DNA of 64,000 nucleotides from Rhodospirillaceae bacterium (GCA_020638575.1 JACKIH010000003.1:3149001-3213000); one strand, 5' to 3'; numbered from the stretch's first letter, positions 49,226-60,303 are shown. Numbers and translations are program-made. Notes: a model not told the origin generated them from the sequence alone.

Positions 49226-50767
49226 TCAGGTGCCGACCGACGTGCCGATCACCGTGTAATTGTCCACGTGGTAGATCTCTTCGTTCTGCGTCGACCTCGA
49301 TCGCACGACGATATGCGCCGAAGAGTATGCCGTGGTGTCGCGGACGTAGGTGATCGTGGCGGCCGAGTTGGAGAACGTCTGCCCGGTAAGGCTGCCCACG
49401 AAGGCGGTGTGGGAGTCGTTCACCTCGAACCGGTCGAGCAGCACTTCGGCGCCACCGTCATAGACGATATAGACTTCGAAATAGTCTTCGCCGGTGCCGC
49501 TGTTTTCGAACTGGTCGATGTTGTCCACATCGACGGACAGCGAGGCGGTGATGCTGGTGTAGGTGCTGACGTCGATGTCGGAGAAGATCATGTAGCCGGT
49601 GCTGTTATAGGAGGTCGCGGTGCCCCCTGAGAGGCCCCAGCTGCTCGACGACGACACGGTGGCCAAGCCGGACGCAGGCCCGGAGCCATTGAAGCTCTCC
49701 GACGCGATGGTCGTGTAGGTCGCCGGCGTGCCGTTGATCGCAATGGCGCCGATATCGAACAGCTCGCGGCTTTCGCTGGTGTTGGTGGTGATGGTCACCT
49801 GCACCGAGTTGGCGTTGTCCGGAATGTCGTAGGACAGGCTGGTGAAGTCTACCTCGTCGTCGTCGGTTACATCGATCACGGTGCCGGAATAAAGGCCGAC
49901 GAACTGGCCGGTCAACGGGTTGTAGATGAACGTATCGGTGATGTAGCCGGAGCCGTTGACGTTGATGGAGACAGTAAACGAGTCGGTGGATTCGAAACTG
50001 TCACCGCCGGGCCAGGCGTACCGCGCGGCAAAGTCGATATCCACCGTCACGTCGGCATAGCCGGACACGACGACGGTGCGGGTGGCGATACTGGCATCGG
50101 AGCCGCCGGCGGCGCGGGCGCGATCCGCGCTGGGATTGAAGGTAAAGGTCGACGAGGAGATCAGGTCGGAGTTGCTGGCGTTGGTGGCCGTGGTGAAGTC
50201 TTCCGCCGCGATGGTCGCGGGGCCGCTCAGCTCATCTTCGTCCACGTCGGCGATACCGTCGTCGTCATCGTCGGTGTCGTAGACGTCGTCGATGCCGTCG
50301 TTGTCGTCGTCGGTGTCGATGTTGTCGTCGATGCCGTCGCCGTCGGTGTCGTTGGGCGAGCCGCCCCCGGTGTCTGCCAGTTCGCCGTAGGTGAATTCGT
50401 CGGAATCGTAGTAGCGCCGCGAGCCCAGGTCGTCGTCGGACGCGTTGTAGGTTTGCTGCGTGGTGCCGCCGCTGGCGACGCCGCCGTTCGAGCCCAGCAG
50501 GGCCGACATGGAATCGGGCATGCGCGGCAGGCCGACTTCCAGATAGTCGTTGCGGGTGGTGTTGGCGACGGCGCCGAGCTGGTCCTTGAGGTAGGGCAGG
50601 GAGACCGCTGCCGCGGCCACCAGGGTGGCCATGATCAGCCCGTACTCGATGGCGGCCATGCCGGAGCGGTCGCCGCCCAGGCGCAGCAGGTCCGCGCGCA
50701 GACGCGCCAAGCCCCGTCGGCCGGGCCGACGCCGCGGCGCCGAATCTACAAGGGTCTTACCAACCAT
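49226..50767 (-). CDS. Flp-prepilin-like protein with thrombospondin type-3 repeats and duplicated beta-rich domain
   Basis: 513 aa, unusual. Residues 1-36 are a basic leader ending in Gly36; cleavage would leave MAAIEYGLIMATLVAAAAVSLPYL, exactly the Flp/Tad prepilin pattern G/xxxxEY plus the hydrophobic helix. After a spacer (60-138) comes an Asp-rich block (about 139-179, NDTDGDGIDDNIDTDDDNDGIDD) of calcium-binding type-3 repeats. The rest (about 185-513) consists of two similar beta-rich modules, each opening with TIA(A/S)E(D/S)F and closing with an AINGT/YTVIGT strand. Normal Flp pilins are only 50-80 aa. The coding region is AT-richer than average. No other tad gene is in the window. Confidence 0.85.
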   Translation of the reverse strand: MVGKTLVDSAPRRRPGRRGLARLRADLLRLGGDRSGMAAIEYGLIMATLVAAAAVSLPYLKDQLGAVANTTRNDYLEVGLPRMPDSMSALLGSNGGVASGGTTQQTYNASDDDLGSRRYYDSDEFTYGELADTGGGSPNDTDGDGIDDNIDTDDDNDGIDDVYDTDDDDDGIADVDEDELSGPATIAAEDFTTATNASNSDLISSSTFTFNPSADRARAAGGSDASIATRTVVVSGYADVTVDIDFAARYAWPGGDSFESTDSFTVSINVNGSGYITDTFIYNPLTGQFVGLYSGTVIDVTDDDEVDFTSLSYDIPDNANSVQVTITTNTSESRELFDIGAIAINGTPATYTTIASESFNGSGPASGLATVSSSSSWGLSGGTATSYNSTGYMIFSDIDVSTYTSITASLSVDVDNIDQFENSGTGEDYFEVYIVYDGGAEVLLDRFEVNDSHTAFVGSLTGQTFSNSAATITYVRDTTAYSSAHIVVRSRSTQNEEIYHVDNYTVIGTSVGT

Positions 50768-51251
50768 GGCCTTAGTCCCACCTTACCAAGTGGCCGCAGC
50801 GGCCACCCGATCGTCACCCCATCACACGGCCGCGAACCTAGGTCGGTCCGTCCCAAAGCCGATGCGACACATTCGCTCAATGTGATCCTATCATAGAAAT
50901 CGGAAAAAAGCAGTTAATTTCGTGGCAGCAAGCCGTCCGGATAGTGTTGGTGGCGGCGAACTCGCCATTTACCTCAATTGCGGCAAATTGATTCAAAATG
51001 CATCTCAAATACGGCTTGTGTATTCGACTCCGTACCGCGGCGATGCCCCGGCAGCGCGCCGCCACCCACGTGTGGGGTGGTGACGTGGCCGAGGTACCCC
51101 GGATGTAGAGGAGTCGGCCCGTCAGGTCGGCTCGCACTCCATATTGAGAAGAGCCCGAAGCTAAGGATGTCATGGGATAGTCGCTTGCAGTAGGGCGTTT
51201 TGGTCAATAAAGTGTTAACCAGATCGGCGATGTAATCGGGGCTCCTGATCG
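50768..51251. other. AT-rich intergenic region upstream of the pilin-like gene
   Basis: 484 bases without a supported gene. The first 240 bases next to the pilin start are clearly AT-richer than the rest of the window and should hold its promoter. A perfect hairpin-type sequence (CCACCCACGTGTGGGGTGG, near 51062-51080) lies in the middle. Two or three short reading frames overlap here, none with a ribosome site or recognisable protein. Confidence 0.5.
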
Positions 51252-51467
51252 ATGGAAACAGCGTTGGGCGAGGAACGGCTCCGCCGCCGGCTGCTGGACA
51301 CCGCAGCGGAGTTGCGCACCATGGCACAGCACATGGCTCCCCATCGGCGCGAAAGTCTGCTGGCCGATGCCCAGCGCCTGGAAGCCATGGCCGACGAGCC
51401 GTCGGACGATCGCTTCGACCCGCGCTTCAACCGCCACGCCGTTTCGGCCGGGTCGGTCTCCAGGTAG
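51252..51467 (+). CDS. Small helical hypothetical protein
   Basis: 71 aa, not recognised. Mostly helix-forming and charged (GEERLRRRLLDTAAELRTMAQHMAPHRRESLLADAQRLEAMAD), with a disordered C-terminus. No membrane segment, no signal peptide. No clear ribosome site lies before ATG 51252, which lowers confidence, but the heptad-like helix and codon pattern look like a real protein. Confidence 0.5.
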   Translation: METALGEERLRRRLLDTAAELRTMAQHMAPHRRESLLADAQRLEAMADEPSDDRFDPRFNRHAVSAGSVSR

Positions 51468-51576
51468 GGCATTGCAGCGGGGTCTGCCGCGGACGCTCCG
51501 CCACCCCTTGTGCCTGCGCCAATGGCCGGCAAGGATGGTGGCATACTGGTCCCGCGCGGCCGGCCCACCCCCCGAC

Positions 51577-51604
51577 CCGAGGCCCCACGACCGAGGCCCC
51601 ACGA
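51577..51604. repeat. 14-bp tandem duplication
   Basis: CCGAGGCCCCACGA occurs twice in direct tandem (51577-51590, 51591-51604) and a third time partially (CCGAGA). It lies in the leader of the HdeA-like gene, 20 bases upstream of its start, so it changes the distance between promoter and start codon. Confidence 0.6.
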
Positions 51605-51624
51605 CCGAGAAGGACTCCCCCGCA

Positions 51625-52011
51625 ATGTTGGCTTGGAAGCGGCCCCGCCGGGTTCCCCTGATCGCGTCCGCCGTTCTGTACGCAGGGCTTGCCGGCGCCG
51701 CTGCCGCCCAGAACGGGCCGGCGAGCCCATTCCAGGTGACCTGCGCGGATTTCATTGCGGCGACCGAGGCTCCGGCGGGCAGCGACGACAACATTCGCGG
51801 CAACCTCATGGTCTACTGGGCGGTCGGGTATTTCTACGGGCGGTTCGAGGATGTACCGGACGCCAATGTCACGCCGGAGCGATTTGCCCAGAACGCGTCG
51901 GACGTGGTGACAGCGCTACGCCAGATCTGCCCCAATGTGCCCGAGATGCCGATAGCGGACTTCGCGCGCAACCTGGGCAACGACCTGGACGCCAGCCTGC
52001 CCGCCCAGTGA
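51625..52011 (+). CDS. HdeA/HdeB-like exported protein
   Basis: 128 aa. Signal peptide at about 1-29 (AAA-Q). The mature part resembles HdeA/HdeB acid-stress chaperones: FQVTCADFIAA near 35-45 and LRQICPNVPEMPIADF near 100-115 supply the two conserved cysteines of the single disulfide; YWAVGYFYGRF lies between them. Known HdeA proteins bind unfolded periplasmic proteins at low pH. Homology is at the motif level only, so the function is tentative. Confidence 0.7.
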   Translation: MLAWKRPRRVPLIASAVLYAGLAGAAAAQNGPASPFQVTCADFIAATEAPAGSDDNIRGNLMVYWAVGYFYGRFEDVPDANVTPERFAQNASDVVTALRQICPNVPEMPIADFARNLGNDLDASLPAQ

Positions 52012-52102
52012 GGGACGGCCCGGTGCAGCCCCGCCCGGAGATAGCCCGCCAGGAGCAGTTTCGCCCGCTGGCGCGGCCGCTCCGGCAGGGATAAAAACGG
52101 CC

Positions 52103-53002
52103 ATGCCCCAGAGCCATCCCATCGGGCAATACCTGCGTGAACGCTGGCAGGCCCTGCTGCTGGTGCCGGCCGCCCTGGTGGTGGGGACTGCGGCGGTATG
52201 GCTGGCTGGTTTCCTGGTGGAAAGCCCGCCGGACGCGCTGACCATCGTCGTCGTTGCGGTATCGACCGCCTGCCTGGCCTTGCTGCGGCGCCTGCTGGTC
52301 GACGTGTGCGGCTACCACGAGGTGATCGCCCACGAGCCCGGCTCGGTGCTGGCGCGCGGCATCGTGTCCCGCGGCGACCTGATGGTGCCGGCGGCGGTGC
52401 TGGCCGTGGTGCCCTTGGTGGCCACGCTGGCCGCCGCATCCACCCTGTTGGGGCCGCTGGCCATCGCACTGGCGGGAGTGTTTGCCTCCTGCGCCGTCGC
52501 CGCGGCCATTTCCGTAGAGGTGTCGCGCCCGCGCGTCGGCCTGGCCGCCGCCGCACGCGCCGCCGGCTATCTCGCCATCGCGGGCTATGCCGCCGGCCCC
52601 GGCTGGTGGGAGCGGGCCGCCAACACCGGTGTGGCGGCCCTGATCGCCTATGCCTTCGTCGCCGGACTGGCCTGGCAGATCGGCCGCGATCTGCGCGGGC
52701 CGACGGAGGTGGCGCCGGGCGAGGCGGTGATCTCCTACGCCTGGGGGCCGGTGCCCGCGATCATCGTGTGGTTCGGCGTGATGATGGTCGCCGGCAGCCT
52801 GATGGCGGCGGTCGGCCTCTATCTGCCGTCGTCCTGGGTGGTCGCACTGCTTATCGATGTGACACTGTTGGTTGCGGCCATCGTCGGCATCGTATACGCA
52901 CGGTCGCCATCGGCCCGACGCGGCGCCATCGTGGCGCGCTTCACGGCGGGATGGGCTTTGGGGGTCCCGATGGTTCTGGCTTTGCGGACGGCAGCACTGT
53001 GA
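52103..53002 (+). CDS. Polytopic membrane protein of unknown function
   Basis: 299 aa with about eight hydrophobic segments (for example 17-37, 43-65, 90-125, 160-180, 205-230 and 245-270). No family motif is recognised; alternatives such as UbiA or exporter folds lack their signatures. The next gene starts within its stop codon (GTGA overlap), so it is co-expressed with a methyltransferase. ATG 52103 follows AGGGAT by about 10 bases. Confidence 0.72.
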   Translation: MPQSHPIGQYLRERWQALLLVPAALVVGTAAVWLAGFLVESPPDALTIVVVAVSTACLALLRRLLVDVCGYHEVIAHEPGSVLARGIVSRGDLMVPAAVLAVVPLVATLAAASTLLGPLAIALAGVFASCAVAAAISVEVSRPRVGLAAAARAAGYLAIAGYAAGPGWWERAANTGVAALIAYAFVAGLAWQIGRDLRGPTEVAPGEAVISYAWGPVPAIIVWFGVMMVAGSLMAAVGLYLPSSWVVALLIDVTLLVAAIVGIVYARSPSARRGAIVARFTAGWALGVPMVLALRTAAL

Positions 53003-53775
53003 ATGGGGGCGAGCGGGAGGCGCCGCCCGGAACCGAAGATGCGCTGGAACTGGTGTTCGCGCCGCTCGACCAGGCGGGACCGGGCAGCGACGCCAGCACG
53101 CTGGCGGCCCTCGCCGCGCTGCAGCCGATCCCCGACGGCGGTGCCATCTACGACCTCGGCTGCGGGCCCGGCCGGCAGACCTTGGCCCTGGCCCGTGAAC
53201 TGGGCCGTCCCATCACCGCGGTGGACGTCAACCGGACCTTCCTCGACCGTCTGATCGTACGGGCGGAGAACGCCGGGCTGGGCGAAGCGGTGACGGTGCG
53301 CGAAGCCTCCATGGTGGCGTTCGATGCGGCACCGCAGTCGATCGACCTGATCTGGGCCGAAGGGGCCGTTTACATCGTCGGGGTGGAGGCCGCGCTCAAG
53401 TCCTGGCGGCCGCTGCTGCGCCCCGGCGGCTGCGTCGGCTTCACCGAACTGGTGTGGCTGACCGACTCGCCACCGGAACCGGCCGCCCAGTTCTGGCGCT
53501 ACGCCTATCCGTCGATGACCGGGGTGGTGGATACCCAGCTCGCCTGCGTCCGCCAGGGCTACGAGGTGGTGGCCACGCGGGCGCTGCCGGCGGACGACTG
53601 GCAGGCCGGCTATTACCAGCCGCTCAGCCGCCGCATCGAAGCCCTGCGCCCGCGCGCGGCGGCATGGCCGGAGCTGGCGGCGGTGCTGGCGGAGATCGAC
53701 GACGAGATGGCGGTCTTCAACGCCCACCACGGCAGCTTCGCCTACGTCTTCTTCCTGTTGCGCAAGGCGGGCTAA
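52999..53775 (+). CDS. Class I SAM-dependent methyltransferase
   Basis: 258 aa. Motif I IYDLGCGPGRQTLALARELGRPITAVDVNRTFLDRL at about 49-84 and motif IV IDLIWAEGAVYIVGVEAALKSW near 117-138 define a Rossmann-like methyltransferase of the small-molecule type. The C-terminal part (about 170-258) is helical. GTG 52999 overlaps the upstream stop as GTGA. The partner membrane protein suggests a lipid or membrane-linked substrate, by context only. Confidence 0.85.
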   Translation: MNGGEREAPPGTEDALELVFAPLDQAGPGSDASTLAALAALQPIPDGGAIYDLGCGPGRQTLALARELGRPITAVDVNRTFLDRLIVRAENAGLGEAVTVREASMVAFDAAPQSIDLIWAEGAVYIVGVEAALKSWRPLLRPGGCVGFTELVWLTDSPPEPAAQFWRYAYPSMTGVVDTQLACVRQGYEVVATRALPADDWQAGYYQPLSRRIEALRPRAAAWPELAAVLAEIDDEMAVFNAHHGSFAYVFFLLRKAG

Positions 53776-53999
53776 GCGGCGGGCCTGCGCGCGCGATTGG
53801 CAGCGCCGCCCCTTCTGGCCTATGGTCTGGCAACGGTGCCAAAGCAGGTCCCTGCGGCCGCGACGCCGGAGTCCATGGGCCATTCGGTGCGGATGGTGGG
53901 GCTTTGGCGCATTCAGGCGATTGAAAGCGACCCCCGCGCTCCCAAGGTGTTGGCAAGCGCGCGGCCCTTGCTGAGCGCCCGCATGTACAAGAGGTTTCG

Positions 54000-56801
<2,802 letters not shown>

Positions 56802-56832
56802 GGCGGAGCCGGAACTGGAGGTGGGGGCGGCG

Positions 56833-57516
56833 ATGGGGGCGTTCGTCGACCTGACCCAGACTTTTCGGGACGGCATGCCGGGCTTCCGCATGAAGGATGC
56901 CGCCGGCGAGATGACGGAGTTCACCGCCCACATCCGGCCCTTCCTCACCCACGCCCAGTCTCGCCCCTACTACGACGACAAGGCGTCGTTCGAGATCACC
57001 GAGGTGAGCTTTCAGACCTCGCTCGGCACCTATCTCGATGCGCCCTGCCACCGCCATCCCGGCCGCGGCGACATCGCCTCGCTGCCGCTGGAGGGCCTGA
57101 TCCTGGACGGCGTGGTGGTGGATGGGCGCCACGCGACGCCAGAGCGGCCGCTCGCCGCCGCCGATCTGCCCGAAGCCGCAGCACTCGCCGGCAAGGCGGT
57201 GCTCATCCATTTCGGCTGGGACCGCCACTGGGGCAGTGAAGCCTATTACGCCTTCCCCCATGTCGACCGTTCGGGCCTGCAGCACTTGCAGGCGGCGGGG
57301 ATCGCGCTGTTCGGCGTCGACGCCCTCAACGCCGATTGCCCGCGCGACCTGGAGCGGCCGGCCCACACCTGGTTCCTCGACGCCGGCATCCACATCGTGG
57401 AAAACCTGTGCGGCCTCGGCCCGCTGCTCGGCCGGCCCTTCCGCTTCTTCGCCATCCCGCTCAAGGTGCAGGGGGCGGCGGCCTTTCCCATCCGCGCCTT
57501 CGCCGAAGTGGCGTGA
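56833..57516 (+). CDS. Cyclase-family protein (kynurenine-formamidase-like), cytosolic
   Basis: 227 aa. Belongs to the KynB/cyclase fold, but its metal motif differs: where the classic form is HxGTHxDxPxH, this one reads SLGTYLDAPCHRHPG at about 61-75, so two histidines are replaced by Ser and Tyr. I recall a cyclase subgroup with GTYLDSPxH, so this may be a normal variant with altered chemistry. ATG 56833 is chosen: GGAGGTG lies about 9 bases upstream; GTG 56821 would touch the ribosome site. It is followed by the PhyH gene, 37 bases away. Confidence 0.8.
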   Translation: MGAFVDLTQTFRDGMPGFRMKDAAGEMTEFTAHIRPFLTHAQSRPYYDDKASFEITEVSFQTSLGTYLDAPCHRHPGRGDIASLPLEGLILDGVVVDGRHATPERPLAAADLPEAAALAGKAVLIHFGWDRHWGSEAYYAFPHVDRSGLQHLQAAGIALFGVDALNADCPRDLERPAHTWFLDAGIHIVENLCGLGPLLGRPFRFFAIPLKVQGAAAFPIRAFAEVA

Positions 57517-57553
57517 GCCCGCCGCCGGCGGACGGACGTGTCAGGATGAGCCC

Positions 57554-58381
57554 ATGACCCACCCGCTGGTGAGTGAGGAGCAAATCGCCGCCTACCGGCG
57601 CGACGGCGTGGTGCTGATCCGCGGTCTCTTCCGCGATCACGTGGAGACCCTGCGCGCCGGGGTGGAGCGCAACATGGCCGAGCCCGGCCCCTATGCGGCG
57701 GAGAACCTGAAGCCGGGCGAGACCGGCCGCTTCTTCGACGATTACTGCAACTGGACGCGGATCCCCGAATTCGCGGCGGTGGTGCGCGGCTCGCCGGCCG
57801 CGGAGGTGGCGGCCGACCTGACGGGATCATCCGCCATCCAGATCTTCCACGACCATGTGCTGGTGAAGGAGCCGGGCACGTCGAAGGCCACGCCGTGGCA
57901 CCAGGACGCGCCCTACTACTTCGTCGACGGCGACCAGGTGGTCAGCTTCTGGTCGCCGCTGGACCCGGTTCGCGAGGCGACGCTGCGCTGCGTGGCGGGG
58001 TCGCACCGCTGGCCCAGGCCGGTGCTGCCGGTCCGCTGGCTGTCGGAGGACAGCTTCTATCCCGACGCGGACGCCTACAGGCCGGTGCCCGATCCCGACG
58101 CCGAGGGCATGGACATCCGCGAATGGGCGATGGAGCCGGGCGACGCGGTGGCCTTCCACTACGCCACCCTGCACGGTGCCCGCGGCAACACCGCCGCTGC
58201 CCGCCGCCGCGCCTTCAGCCTGCGCCTGGTGGGCGACGACGCCCGCTATGTGGAGCGGCCGGGGCGGACGTCACCGCCGTTTCCGGGGCACGGCATGCGG
58301 CCGGGCGAGAGGCTGCGGGAGGACTGGTTCCCCGTGGTCTACCGCCGGCCGGATGCGGCAGGCCAAGCGCCCACGGCCTGA
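57554..58381 (+). CDS. Phytanoyl-CoA dioxygenase (PhyH)-family oxygenase
   Basis: 275 aa Fe(II)/2-oxoglutarate oxygenase. The N-terminal block YRRDGVVLIRGLFRDHVETLRAGVERNM is typical; the iron site is WHQDAPYY near 117 (His-x-Asp) with the distal His and Arg in FHYATLHGARGNTAAARRRAFSLRLVGDDARY near 196-227. Substrates of bacterial PhyH relatives include phosphonates, amines and lipids. It lies between two cyclase-family genes, which may act on the same compound class. Confidence 0.87.
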   Translation: MTHPLVSEEQIAAYRRDGVVLIRGLFRDHVETLRAGVERNMAEPGPYAAENLKPGETGRFFDDYCNWTRIPEFAAVVRGSPAAEVAADLTGSSAIQIFHDHVLVKEPGTSKATPWHQDAPYYFVDGDQVVSFWSPLDPVREATLRCVAGSHRWPRPVLPVRWLSEDSFYPDADAYRPVPDPDAEGMDIREWAMEPGDAVAFHYATLHGARGNTAAARRRAFSLRLVGDDARYVERPGRTSPPFPGHGMRPGERLREDWFPVVYRRPDAAGQAPTA

Positions 58382-58511
58382 GGACGGCGGCCGCGCCGCC
58401 GTGCCCGTGCGGAGTGGGCGGCGCCGAACCACCATCGAAGCTTCGCCGCGATGGGCGCGGTGCCGCCCATCGGTCCGTGGGGGTCGCGCAACCTGCCGCC
58501 GGCAGAGAGTT

Positions 58512-58523
58512 ATGATATATCAT
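58512..58523. promoter_or_regulatory. 12-bp perfect palindrome (candidate operator)
   Basis: ATGATATATCAT is its own reverse complement and lies in an AT-rich patch 230 bases upstream of the exported cyclase gene and 130 bases after the PhyH gene. It has the size and symmetry of a dimeric regulator site. No regulator gene is adjacent. Confidence 0.35.
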
Positions 58524-58690
58524 TCGGCATCAATTGGCCGGTCTCCGTCGCGTCTGATCAAGAACTAATCACATCGATAGCAAAATAGGCACGAACAGAT
58601 CGGCACCAGCGCCGGTTCTATCAATGAAATCGGCGAGCCTTGTCTTTTTGGTCATGCGGCCGCCGGGCTTTTCTCATAGTCTTTGTTGAT

Positions 58691-58710
58691 CGGCCCGGGC
58701 GAACGGGCCG
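58691..58710 (+). promoter_or_regulatory. Leader hairpin upstream of the exported cyclase gene
   Basis: CGGCCCG-GGCGAA-CGGGCCG: perfect 7-bp stem with a 6-base loop, ending 32 bases before ATG 58742 and ahead of the ribosome site (ACAGGAGGCG). It may affect mRNA stability or translation; no T-run, so not a terminator. Confidence 0.4.
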
Positions 58711-58741
58711 GGCAAGTCAAAGAGAACAGGAGGCGAAAGAC

Positions 58742-59566
58742 ATGTGTGTTCCCGGATGCATGGACCTTGTGCACAAGCGCCTTGGCCGCCGCGCCATGTT
58801 CGGCGGCGCCGGTGCGCTCGCCGCCACCGCGGCCCTCAGTGCCGTTGGGTCGAGCCCGGTGAGGGCGCAGCCTTCGGGCAGCTTCACCTCGGTGGTCGAC
58901 ATGACCCACACACTGGGCGTCGACTTCCCCACCTATTTCGGTGAGCCGCAGTTCGAGATGACCCGGCTCGCCGGGTTCGGCGAGAACGGCTTCAACATGT
59001 TCGAGTGGCGGGTGGTGGAGCACACCGGCACCCACATGGACGCCCCCATCCACTTCTCCAGCGATGGCGCCACGGCCGATCAGATCCCGGTGGAGCAGCT
59101 CGTGGTGCCGCTGGCGGTGGTGGACATCTCCGCGCGGGCGGCGGCGGACCCCGATGCCCAGGTGATGCCGGCCGACCTGGAAGCCTTCGAAGCCGAGCAC
59201 GGGCGCATCCCCGCCGGCGCCTGCGTGGCGATGAATTCCGGCTGGGCCCAGCACGTCGCCACCGACATGTTCCGCAACGCCGATGCCGACGGGGTGATGC
59301 ACTTCCCCGGCTTCCACGTGGACGCCGCCCAGTGGATGCTGGAGCGCGGCGACATCGTCGGCATGGCGGTGGACACTTTGTCGCTGGACTACGGTGCGTC
59401 GGCCGATTTCGCCACCCACTACCTGTGGCTGCCGGCCGGTCGCTGGGGCATGGAGTGCATCGCCAACCTGGACCAGGTGCCGCCGATCGGGGCGACGCTG
59501 GTGGTCGGCGGCCCCAAGATTCAGGGTGCGACCGGCGGTCCCAGCCGGTTGATCGCACTGGTCTAG
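58742..59566 (+). CDS. Exported cyclase-family protein (Tat-type signal)
   Basis: 274 aa. The start MCVPGCMDLVHKRLGRRAMFGGAGALAATAAL carries a GRRAMFGG segment that looks like a twin-arginine signal, followed by a hydrophobic core and AQA-type cleavage. The N-terminal Cys-x-x-x-Cys before the signal is odd. The full cyclase metal motif HTGTHMDAPIH is present near residue 97, unlike the cytosolic paralogue at 56833. Cyclase-family enzymes hydrolyse amide or lactone rings with Mn or Zn. Good ribosome site AGGAGG 8 bases upstream. Confidence 0.85.
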   Translation: MCVPGCMDLVHKRLGRRAMFGGAGALAATAALSAVGSSPVRAQPSGSFTSVVDMTHTLGVDFPTYFGEPQFEMTRLAGFGENGFNMFEWRVVEHTGTHMDAPIHFSSDGATADQIPVEQLVVPLAVVDISARAAADPDAQVMPADLEAFEAEHGRIPAGACVAMNSGWAQHVATDMFRNADADGVMHFPGFHVDAAQWMLERGDIVGMAVDTLSLDYGASADFATHYLWLPAGRWGMECIANLDQVPPIGATLVVGGPKIQGATGGPSRLIALV

Positions 59567-59650
59567 GGTCGGCTTGGACCGAGCAGACCGGCGGCTGCGG
59601 CGGGGCGGGTCAGACCGCGCCGCCCGGCCGGCGGATCTTGAAAATCTCTT

Positions 59651-59917
59651 TTAGGCGAGGATGTTGAGCAGCGATCCCCGCGGCAGCGGGCGGTCGTCGG
59701 GCAGCGTTGCGTCCGCTTCGAAACGGGGTTCGGCGGGCGGCCGCGGCCGTTCGCCCTGGCCGGCATCGGTGCCGAACAGCCGGTTCTGCTGGCTCTGCTG
59801 CGACGACGAGGTTGTGGCGACGGCCTGGCTCTGGGCCACCGGCTGCGGTGTGGTCGGCCGAGGGGCCAACATGGCGGAAAGCGCGGTCAGCACCGAGGTG
59901 GCAGGCACACCGTTCAT
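59651..59917 (-). CDS. Small low-complexity hypothetical protein
   Basis: 88 aa, not recognised. Rich in Pro, Ser, Gln and Thr, so likely unstructured, with a possibly conserved end (LPRGSLLNILA). No signal peptide or motif. It is the only good frame here; a ribosome site before 59917 is weak. It might be a regulatory or linker-type peptide; confidence is modest. Confidence 0.42.
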   Translation of the reverse strand: MNGVPATSVLTALSAMLAPRPTTPQPVAQSQAVATTSSSQQSQQNRLFGTDAGQGERPRPPAEPRFEADATLPDDRPLPRGSLLNILA

Positions 59918-60303
59918 CGATCAGGCACCGGGTCCGGACGGCAAGATGCAGCCAAGCTAGCCGGCAGATGTTAAGGATTCGTCAAATCCGGTCGCTCAAT
60001 CTGGTTACGAACCCCGCACACGGCGGCAACGGCCGGCGGCGGGATGACCACCCCGGACGACCACGGAGACGTTGAGCAAACCGACCGGTAACCAAAGCAG
60101 GCCTTGGCTTCGCGCAATGCAATGCATACCCCTGGCATTTGATCTTACTTTTGCCAGCACACGCCAAGTAATTAACGGTAATCCACTTGTATAAATACTT
60201 GACGAAAGGAAATTTGCAGTCAAAATAACGTGACGTTGGATTGACTTCGTCAATTTCGTCGCAAATTTCTGGCAAATGCAGTTCATCGGCGGACAGCAAA
60301 AAA
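59918..60303. other. AT-rich intergenic region before the DUF2336 gene
   Basis: 386 bases without a supported gene. It becomes markedly AT-rich from about 60110. A possible promoter is TTGACG at 60199-60204, a 17-base gap and AAAATA at 60222-60227 (weak). A short inverted repeat follows at 60240-60254. Confidence 0.45.
60240..60254. promoter_or_regulatory. Inverted repeat upstream of the DUF2336 gene
   Basis: ATTGAC-TTC-GTCAAT, a perfect 6-bp inverted repeat with a 3-base spacer, located 50 bases before ATG 60304 and just downstream of the possible promoter. Candidate operator; no regulator is known. Confidence 0.35.

Larger units (their letters stand above)
58382..58741. other. Intergenic region before the exported cyclase gene
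   Basis: 360 bases without a supported gene. The middle (58500-58640) is AT-rich. It contains a perfect palindrome (58512-58523) and a GC hairpin close to the start codon (58691-58710), both listed separately. Probably the promoter and leader of the gene at 58742. Confidence 0.6.

Noticed and set aside
51062..51080. Further copy of the dispersed repeat (CCACCCACGTGTGGGGTGG)
   Set aside because: It is a symmetrical hairpin but lacks the CCCGCCCGGCC arms and the GGAACC ends of the family.
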